Assembly: GCA_005888335.1 (NCBI GenBank)
Contig: VAWY01000073.1
Location: forward strand, 1 to 10,224
Reading direction: 5' to 3'
Source of the DNA: Actinomycetota bacterium
Lineage (GTDB): Bacteria > Actinomycetota > Thermoleophilia > Solirubrobacterales > Solirubrobacteraceae
DNA: 10,224 nucleotides
How positions within the stretch are numbered: position 1 is the first letter of the stretch; every line of letters starts with the position of its first letter. Shown here one piece after another: positions 5,018 to 10,224 of the stretch. The notes beneath the pieces are model-generated. The model searched no databases, was not told the origin of the DNA, and saw nothing but the letters and a program-made list of their open reading frames with translations. A program made the translations under genes and the position numbers.

Positions 5018-7351
5018 ATGCGGGCATGGACAGCTGACCGCCGTGGTGGAGCCGCGACGGCTCTCGCCCTGGCCCTCGCAGCGGCAATCTCTCGCCGCGC
5101 CCGCCGCCGCGAGGTCTCGGCGCGCCGCCGCACCGCCCTTCTCGCCGAGGCCGGCGAGCTGCTCGACCGGCGCGATCCGGTCGGCGAGCTCGACGCCCTC
5201 GCCCGCATCGCCGTCCCCGAGCTCGCCGACGTGTGCGTGATCGACCTGCGCGAGGGCGACCTGCTGCGCGTGGCCGCGGTCGCCGCCGGCGACCCGGAGC
5301 TGGCGCGCCGGCTGCGCGAGCTGCGCGGCGAGCTCTCGACCCAGATCGACCACCCCGCCGCGGTCGCGCTGCGCACCGGCCAGCCGCAGCTCATCCCCGA
5401 GCTCAGCGCCGACGACCTCGCTCGCTGGGCGCCCAACGATCCCTACCTGCGCTTCATGCGCGAGACCGGCTACCGGTCGGCGATCGTCGTCCCGCTCACG
5501 GCGCGCGGCGAGACGGTCGGCTCGCTCGGCTGGGTCCGCCTGCGCAGCTCGGCCCCCTACGGCGAGGGCGACGTCGACTTCGCGCGTGAGCTCGCGCGCC
5601 GCGCGGGCGTCGCCGTCGACCACGCGCGGCTGTTCGGCGCGCTGCGCGAGACCGAGGCCGAGCTGCGCGCCGTGGTCGGTGTGCTCGCCGAGGCGGTCAC
5701 CGTCCAGCGAGCCGACGGCGAGATCGTCTACGCCAACCGCGCGGCCGCCGAGCTGCTCGGCGCCCCGGACGAGCACACGCTCCTCGCGCGCGGGTCCGCG
5801 CGCGCGTGGGAGGGCTTCGACGTCCGCGACGAGCGCGGCGAGCCGGTCGACCCCGAGCGGCTGCCGGGCCGCCGGGCGCTCGCCGGGGAGCGGGCGCCCG
5901 AGCCGCTGCTGCTGCGCGTCACCGAGCGCGCCACCGGCGAGGTGCACTGGCGGCTCGTCAAGGCCTCCCCGGTCTTCGGCGCCGACGGCCGGCCCCGCCT
6001 GGCCGTCAACGTCATCGAGGACGTCACCGAGCCGCGCCGCGCCGAGCTCAAGCAGCGCTTCCTCGCCCAGGCCACCAAGCTGCTGGCGTCGTCGCTGGAC
6101 ACCCAGGTCACGCTGGAGAAGGTCGCCTGGGCGGCGGTCCCCGAGTTGGCCGACTGGTGCGCGGTCGACCTGCCCGACGAGCGCGGCCGGCTGCAGCGCG
6201 TGGCCACCGCCGACGTCGAGCAGGGCCGGCGCGTCCGCGACCGGCTCGTGGTCGGCGGGCACGCGCGCGAGGGCGAGCTGCCCGTGGGCCCGCCCCACGT
6301 GATGGCGACCGGGCGGTCGGAGCTCCACGCGCGCATCGACGACGCGCTGCTGCGCGCGGCCGCGCGCGACTCCGCCCAGCTCGCCGCGCTGCGGCGCGTC
6401 GGCGCGCTGTCGGCGTTGGTCGTCCCGCTCGTCGCCGGCGAGCGGATCATCGGCACGATCACGCTGGGCACGACCCGCGACTCCGGCCGGCGGCTCAACG
6501 AGGTGGATCTCGAGCTCGCCGAGGAGCTGGGGCGGCGCGCCGGCGTGGCGATCGAGAACGCGCGCGTGCACGGCGAGCGCGTGCTGATCGCGAGCACGCT
6601 CCAGGACGCGCTGCTGCCTCCGCGGCTGCCCGAGATCCCCGGTGTGTCGATCGCCGCGCGCTTCCGCGCCGCGGGCGAGGCGTCGCGCGTCGGCGGCGAC
6701 TTCTACGACGTCTTCGCGGTCCCCGGCGGGTGGATGGCGATCATGGGCGACGTGACCGGAAAGGGCGCAGCGGCGGCCGCGGTCACGGCGCTCGCCCGGC
6801 ACACCATGCGCACCGCCGGCCAGTACGAGCCCTCCCCCGCGCGCGTGCTCGCGCGACTCAACGAGGCGGTGCTCGCGGCCGAGCGCTCGCAGCTGCTGAC
6901 CGCGATCTGCGTCCGGCTCACGCCGGTCCTCGGCGGCCGGCTGCAGCTGATGGTCGCCGGCGCCGGGCACCCCCCGCCGCTGCTCGTGCGCCCCTCGGGG
7001 GAGGTCGCGCCGGTCGACGCGACCGGGACGCTGCTGGGCGCTTTCGCGCGCGGCACGTGGGCCGACACGACGTTCCCGCTCGAGGCCGGCGACTCGCTGG
7101 TCCTCTACACCGACGGGGTCACCGACACCGGCGGCGAGCACGAGCGCTTCGGCAGCGCGCGCCTCGAGGCGCTGGTCGCCGAGGCGGCCGGCTCGGACGC
7201 CGACGCGCTCGCCGCACGGATCGACGGCGCGCTGCGCGACTTCCAGTCCGGCGAGCAGCGCGACGACATGGCGCTGCTCGTGCTGCAGGCGTCAGGCGGC
7301 GCGGCCGGCGCCGCGAGCCAGGCCGCGGTCCTCGGCCAGGCGCGGGGCTAG
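5018..7351 (+). CDS. GAF-PAS-GAF sensor PP2C (SpoIIE-family) serine phosphatase
   Basis: This 777-residue protein probably dephosphorylates a phosphoserine, typically on an anti-anti-sigma (RsbV/SpoIIAA-like) partner, releasing a stress sigma factor; the partner is inferred. A short hydrophobic stretch at residues 11-24 flanked by arginines may be a weak membrane anchor. GAF domain 1 spans about 40-205, a PAS domain about 213-340 (with EIVYANRAAAELLG), and GAF domain 2 about 345-515. The two GAF domains share a local pattern (AVPELADVCVIDL; AVPELADWCAVDL), suggesting internal duplication. The PP2C domain follows a linker helix (LQDALLPPRLPEIPG) and covers about 525-760. Metal-binding motifs are complete: GGDFYD (D561), GDVTGKG (D578), YTDGVTD (D699) and RDDMAL (D749, D750). 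There is no C-terminal HATPase kinase domain. The stop overlaps the convergent propeller gene's stop in a shared CTAG. Confidence 0.95.
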   Translation: MRAWTADRRGGAATALALALAAAISRRARRREVSARRRTALLAEAGELLDRRDPVGELDALARIAVPELADVCVIDLREGDLLRVAAVAAGDPELARRLRELRGELSTQIDHPAAVALRTGQPQLIPELSADDLARWAPNDPYLRFMRETGYRSAIVVPLTARGETVGSLGWVRLRSSAPYGEGDVDFARELARRAGVAVDHARLFGALRETEAELRAVVGVLAEAVTVQRADGEIVYANRAAAELLGAPDEHTLLARGSARAWEGFDVRDERGEPVDPERLPGRRALAGERAPEPLLLRVTERATGEVHWRLVKASPVFGADGRPRLAVNVIEDVTEPRRAELKQRFLAQATKLLASSLDTQVTLEKVAWAAVPELADWCAVDLPDERGRLQRVATADVEQGRRVRDRLVVGGHAREGELPVGPPHVMATGRSELHARIDDALLRAAARDSAQLAALRRVGALSALVVPLVAGERIIGTITLGTTRDSGRRLNEVDLELAEELGRRAGVAIENARVHGERVLIASTLQDALLPPRLPEIPGVSIAARFRAAGEASRVGGDFYDVFAVPGGWMAIMGDVTGKGAAAAAVTALARHTMRTAGQYEPSPARVLARLNEAVLAAERSQLLTAICVRLTPVLGGRLQLMVAGAGHPPPLLVRPSGEVAPVDATGTLLGAFARGTWADTTFPLEAGDSLVLYTDGVTDTGGEHERFGSARLEALVAEAAGSDADALAARIDGALRDFQSGEQRDDMALLVLQASGGAAGAASQAAVLGQARG

Positions 7352-8640
7352 GCGGCGACCGTCATGCGGACGGTCTGCGCCGCGCCCGCGAGGCCGCGCG
7401 CGGTCGCCGTGACCATCGCGCGCCGGCCGGGGCGCACCTGCGCGGCGCGCAGGGCGAGCCGGACGCGCACGGCGCGACCGGGAACCAGGTGCGCGCGGAC
7501 GCCGCGGCCGCGCACGCGCCCCACCGTCGCCTGCAGCGTGGCGGTGCACGGACGGTCGCAGCTGACCGTTGCCATCAACGCGCGCCGCCGGGCGGCCACC
7601 CGGACGGCCAGAACGGGCGGGCAGATCGGCGCCGGCGTCCCGGCGACGCCGAGCTTCTGGACGCGCGAGTTCCCTTCGTCGGTCACGTACACGTTGCCCC
7701 GGCAGTCGGTCGCGACGCCGTACGGCTCGTCGAACTCGCCGGGGCCGGCGCCGGCCGAGCCGTCGCCGAAGTTGTGACCGAAGCGCCCGCGGAAGGCTCC
7801 GGTGGTGCTGAACCGCTGGATCCGGTTGTTGTTGACGTCGGTGACGTAGAGGTTGCCCGCGCCGTCGAGGGCGACGCTGTAGGGAACGTTGAACTCCCCG
7901 TTGCCCGTGCCGGCCGTGCCGTCGCCGCCGTTGGCGCCCCAGCGGCGGATGAACGCCCCGGCCGGCGAGAGCTCCTGGATGCGGTTGTTCAGCTTCTCGG
8001 CCACGTAGATGTTCCCGGCGTGGTCGATGGCCAGGCCCCGCGGCTGGTTGAACTCGCCGTTCCCGGACCCGGCGCTGCCGTCACCTCCGTTGCGACCCCA
8101 GCGGGCGAGGAACCGGCCGGTCGGCGACAGCTTCTGGATGCGATTGTTGTTGTGGTCGGCGACGTACACGTTGCCCGCCTCGTCGACCGCGATCCCGCGC
8201 GGGTCGTTGAACTCGCCGTTGCCGAGGCCCGCGGTGCCGTCGCCGCCGTTGGCCCCCCATCGAGCCAGGAACCGCCCGGTCGGCGAGAGCTTCTGGATGC
8301 GGTTGTTGCGCGTGTCGGCGACGTAGACGTTGCCCCAGCCGTCGACCGCCACGGCGTGCGGGGTGTCGAACTGGCCGTCGCCCTTGCCGGCCGCGCCGGT
8401 GCCCCAGACCGCGAGCAGGCGCCCGGTGGCGCTGAACTTCTCGATGCGGTTGTTGAGCTGGTCGGTCACGTAGACGTGGCCGGCCGCGTCGACGGCGATG
8501 CCGTCCGGCTCGTTGAACTGGCCCGGCGCGGCGCCGGCAGTGCCCCAGGCGGTCAGGAACCCGAAGCCGGCGAACGCGGGGGCCGCCGCGAGAAGCGAGA
8601 TGGCGGCTGCGGCACAAAGGGCGACGGCGACGCGGGCGAT
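7348..8640 (-). CDS. Secreted six-bladed NHL-repeat propeller protein, start codon disrupted
   Basis: The frame encodes a signal peptide, six NHL repeats and a C-terminal domain. NHL propellers are ligand- or polymer-binding scaffolds, some with lyase activity; no catalytic function is assignable here. A GTG at 8469 is the first canonical start, but it would cut away the signal peptide and most of blade 1. In-frame sequence upstream, bounded by TAG at 8650-8652, reads RRAIARVAVALCAAA, then ISLLAAAPAFA before GFGF, a clean signal peptide with an AFA cleavage site. No ATG, GTG or TTG exists in that stretch; ATC at 8640 is the coordinate used here. The minus strand reads ATAGCGTCGC, and removing one A gives ATGCGTCGC, encoding MRRAIARV in frame. 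The C-terminal 95 or so residues (7348-7635) are Arg/Val/Ala-rich, with Cys in PICPP and VSCDRPCTA, and look like a small beta-sandwich. Confidence 0.85.
   Translation of the reverse strand: MARVAVALCAAAAISLLAAAPAFAGFGFLTAWGTAGAAPGQFNEPDGIAVDAAGHVYVTDQLNNRIEKFSATGRLLAVWGTGAAGKGDGQFDTPHAVAVDGWGNVYVADTRNNRIQKLSPTGRFLARWGANGGDGTAGLGNGEFNDPRGIAVDEAGNVYVADHNNNRIQKLSPTGRFLARWGRNGGDGSAGSGNGEFNQPRGLAIDHAGNIYVAEKLNNRIQELSPAGAFIRRWGANGGDGTAGTGNGEFNVPYSVALDGAGNLYVTDVNNNRIQRFSTTGAFRGRFGHNFGDGSAGAGPGEFDEPYGVATDCRGNVYVTDEGNSRVQKLGVAGTPAPICPPVLAVRVAARRRALMATVSCDRPCTATLQATVGRVRGRGVRAHLVPGRAVRVRLALRAAQVRPGRRAMVTATARGLAGAAQTVRMTVAA
7636..8559 (-). repeat. Six tandem NHL repeats
   Basis: Within the propeller gene, six units follow one another on the minus strand: 8559-8419 (47 codons), 8418-8272 (49), then 8271-8113, 8112-7954, 7953-7795 and 7794-7636 (53 codons each). 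Each has the pattern W/F-G...G-F-x-x-P-x-x-(I/V)-A-(V/I/L)-D...G-N-(V/I/L)-Y-V-(A/T)-(D/E)...NNRIQ. Units 3-6 carry an extra glycine-rich loop, NGGDG(T/S)AGxGNGEF, missing from units 1 and 2. Units 3 and 4 are identical at 39 of 53 residues by my hand alignment, indicating fairly recent duplication. Six units fit a closed six-bladed propeller. Confidence 0.9.
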
Positions 8641-9593
8641 GGCGCGACGCTATGCGCGGCGGCAGCGCGCGTCAACGCGGCGGCCGGGGCCAGGCGCCCC
8701 GCCGACGCCACGCTCACCAGCACGGCCAGCCAGGTGCAGGTCGCCAGCGCGACGTGGACCCAGACGATCTCCGACGGCAGGCCGGTCTCGTACTGGACGA
8801 AGCCGACGACGCCCTGGGCGGCGAGCAGCAGGCACAGCGCGGTCAGGGCTTTTCGGAGCTGCGGGGTGGCGCCGCGGCGGCGGGCGAGCACCCACGTGGC
8901 CACGGCGCAGAGCCCGAAGAACGTCGAGAAGCGCCCGTGCCAGTGGATCATCCAGGTCAGCGTCTCGCCGCCCTTGAAGCCCAGGCGGTGGACGACCTCG
9001 CCGGTGCCCGACGACCCGGGATGCGGGCCCGAGGCGGTCACCACGGTGCCGAGGAAGAGCACCCACGCGGCGAGGGGGAGCAGCGCCCTGCTGGCGAGGA
9101 CGACGGCGCGGTCGTTGACCGCCGGCGCGCCGGGCTCGTGGCGCGCGCGCCAGGCGAGCGTGACGGCGCCCGCGAGGATGACCATCGAGAGCAGGAAGTG
9201 GCCCATCACCCACCCGGGCGCGAGCCCGTAGAGGACGGCCATCCCGCCGAGCACCGCCTGCCCGACGACGCCGAGCGGCAGCAGCGCGCCGATGATCGCC
9301 AGGTCGCGGCGGAACGGCCGGCGCAGGAAGGCGGCGAGGAACGCGGCGATCGCGGCGGCGCCGACGACGCCGGTGAGCAGGCGGTTGCCGTACTCGATCG
9401 CGCCGTGGGTGTCGAGCTCGGTCTGGATGACCGCGCCGTGGCACTCGGGCCACGTCGGGCAGCCGAGCCCCGAGCCGGTCAGCCGTACGGCCGCGCCCGT
9501 GAAGACGATCGCGGTGAGCAGCGCCAGCGCGATCGTCGTGATCCGGGCGTACAGCGGCGGCGAGATGCGGAGCGTGAGCGCTTTGCGGCGCAT
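8553..9593 (-). CDS. ctaA: Heme A synthase (COX15/CtaA family)
   Basis: CtaA oxidises heme O to heme A in the cytoplasmic membrane for aa3-type cytochrome oxidase. The protein is mostly hydrophobic, with about eight predicted membrane helices. After helix 1 comes GLGCPTWPEC, with the paired extracytoplasmic cysteines C45 and C51. Candidate heme-ligand histidines are H132 (GHFLLS), H217/H219 (MIHWHGRF) and H280 (VHVALA). The usual E-x-x-H-R motif reads EYGNR (E68, N70), so that His is Asn; I recall this form from other actinobacterial CtaA proteins. I chose ATG 9593 because the frame upstream is only antisense to the methyltransferase gene. Conserved sequence ends near residue 300; the last 45 residues (LTRAAAAHSVAPSPASPS and a Pro/Arg/Ser tail) overlap the propeller gene's signal-peptide region by 88 bases and are probably not native. 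Confidence 0.92.
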   Translation of the reverse strand: MRRKALTLRISPPLYARITTIALALLTAIVFTGAAVRLTGSGLGCPTWPECHGAVIQTELDTHGAIEYGNRLLTGVVGAAAIAAFLAAFLRRPFRRDLAIIGALLPLGVVGQAVLGGMAVLYGLAPGWVMGHFLLSMVILAGAVTLAWRARHEPGAPAVNDRAVVLASRALLPLAAWVLFLGTVVTASGPHPGSSGTGEVVHRLGFKGGETLTWMIHWHGRFSTFFGLCAVATWVLARRRGATPQLRKALTALCLLLAAQGVVGFVQYETGLPSEIVWVHVALATCTWLAVLVSVASAGRLAPAAALTRAAAAHSVAPSPASPSPFVPQPPSRFSRRPPRSPASGS

Positions 9594-9645
9594 GCGGCGG
9601 GCGTCAGCGTACCCTGCCCCGCCTCGTGAGCTCGCGCCTTCGCTC
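9594..9645. promoter_or_regulatory. Divergent promoter gap between ctaA and the methyltransferase gene
   Basis: These 52 bases separate the ctaA ATG from the most likely methyltransferase start. Neither gene has a Shine-Dalgarno match, so both may have very short leaders. Weak -10-like hexamers are TACCCT at 9609-9614 on the plus strand and TACGCT at 9610-9605 on the minus strand, overlapping by two bases. If the methyltransferase starts at the ATG at 9592 instead, the two start codons overlap within CATG at 9591-9594. Promoter calls here are tentative. Confidence 0.25.
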
Positions 9646-10224
9646 GTGGTATTCGAGCGCCTATCGGGTGTGCCGCGCCTGCCGGCGGATCCTTGGTCGC
9701 GCCGGTTCGGGCTCGACCGCGGGCGCCCGGTCGACCGCGTCTTCATCGAGCGGTTTTTAAGCGAGCACGCGGCCGACGTGCGCGGGCGCGTGCTCGAGGT
9801 CTACGAGCCGACGTACACGCAGCGCTTCGGCGGCTCGCGGGTGACGTCGTCCGAGGTCGTCGACGCGTCGACGACCAACCCGCGCGCGACGCTGGTCGGC
9901 GATCTGCGGGTTGGGGGCTGGCTGCCCCATCGCGCGTTCGACTGCGTGATCCTCACCCAGACCGTCCAGTTCGCGCCCGAGCCGCCGGCGATGGTCGCGG
10001 TCGTCGAGGCCGCGCTCGCGCCGGGTGGCGTGCTGCTGGCGACGTTCCCCGGCGTGTCGCACCGCTCGCGCGCCGGCGAGGAGGCGCCGTTCTTCGAGCA
10101 GTGGCGCTTCACGTCGGACGGGGTGCGCTCGCTGTTCGCCGGATCGGGGCTGCGCGCCGACGTGCGCGCGCACGGCAACCTCGCCGCGTGCGCAGCGTTT
10201 CTGTACGGGATGGCCGAGCACGAG
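9646..10224 (+). CDS. Class I SAM-dependent methyltransferase, C-terminus off window
   Basis: The first 193 codons are visible and the gene is open at the right edge. The protein opens with DPWSRRFGLDRGRPVDRVFIERF, split here as DPWSRRFGLDRG and RPVDRVFIERF, a signature I associate with methyltransferases near polysaccharide or glycosyltransferase loci. Then come GRVLEVYEPTYTQRFGG (47-63, the motif I region, without a classical GxGxG), FDCVILTQTVQF (98-109), LAPGGVLLATFPG (124-136) and WRFTSDGVRSLF (153-164). The substrate is unknown. The start is uncertain: GTG 9646, GTG 9670 and ATG 9592 are all in frame, none with a good ribosome binding site. I prefer GTG 9646 because the codons before it are Pro-rich and unremarkable. 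Leu38 is encoded by TTA (9757-9759), unusual in DNA this GC-rich. Confidence 0.85.
   Translation, partial: MVFERLSGVPRLPADPWSRRFGLDRGRPVDRVFIERFLSEHAADVRGRVLEVYEPTYTQRFGGSRVTSSEVVDASTTNPRATLVGDLRVGGWLPHRAFDCVILTQTVQFAPEPPAMVAVVEAALAPGGVLLATFPGVSHRSRAGEEAPFFEQWRFTSDGVRSLFAGSGLRADVRAHGNLAACAAFLYGMAEHE

Noticed and set aside
4811..7141. Minus-strand open frame of 776 codons
   Set aside because: It is antisense to nearly the whole phosphatase gene, which has complete catalytic motifs and a ribosome binding site. The antisense product has no recognisable motif.
5806..9231. Plus-strand open frame of 1141 codons
   Set aside because: It spans the end of the phosphatase gene and all of the propeller gene antisense. 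Its product is Arg/Ala/Gly-rich low complexity, a stop-poor shadow of GC-rich genes.
9594..9746. N-terminal 51-residue extension of ctaA
   Set aside because: The extension is Arg/Ser-rich, antisense to the methyltransferase gene, and precedes a normal CtaA start at ATG 9593.
9753..9761. Possible -1 frameshift site at GGTTTTTAAGC
   Set aside because: The in-frame codons are CGG TTT TTA AGC. The base before TTT is G, so the heptamer rule is not met, and the frame continues normally.
9757..10221. Minus-strand open frames at the right edge
   Set aside because: They are antisense to a clear methyltransferase with recognisable SAM-fold motifs.

Overview
This is a very GC-rich, almost fully coding chromosomal window. 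The organism is probably a high-GC actinobacterium. A Thermoleophilia/Solirubrobacterales-type genome is my best guess, from the bacterial XPB helicase paired with its helicase-associated partner, a multi-sensor SpoIIE-family phosphatase, an actinobacterial-type CtaA and a secreted NHL propeller. This taxonomic guess is inference; there is no rRNA or marker gene here.

Layout. At the left edge is the start of an unidentified helical protein on the minus strand (1-176). A short unrecognised plus-strand gene (257-604) diverges from it, and its 3' end runs antisense into vapC. Minus-strand genes follow in the order vapC (517-909), vapB (918-1172), a helicase-associated protein with a WYL-like C-terminus (1240-3063) and XPB helicase (3065-4726). 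Transcription therefore runs xpb, then its partner, then vapB and vapC. A 57-codon minus-strand ORF resembling the C-terminal part of a DsbA-like thioredoxin-fold protein (4773-4946) lies just upstream of xpb.

On the plus strand, 5018-7351 encodes a 777-residue GAF-PAS-GAF-PP2C phosphatase, with a good ribosome binding site. It converges with a minus-strand secreted six-bladed NHL propeller protein (7348-8640), and the two stop codons share the palindrome CTAG. The propeller gene has an intact signal peptide but no canonical start codon; one extra base appears to break its ATG. Upstream on the same strand is heme A synthase ctaA (8553-9593), whose odd C-terminal tail overlaps the propeller gene's 5' end. 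A class I SAM-dependent methyltransferase (9646 onward) diverges from ctaA and is cut by the right edge.

Functionally, the window holds a DNA-repair/helicase pair, a toxin-antitoxin module with nested inverted repeats directly before vapB, a signalling phosphatase of the partner-switching type, a secreted propeller, and one respiratory cofactor gene. I found no tRNA, rRNA, CRISPR array, insertion sequence or convincing terminator, and no gene-free stretch over 300 bases. The best leads are the broken propeller start, the vapB operator-like structure, the thioredoxin-like remnant, and the domain shared by the two helicase-locus proteins.
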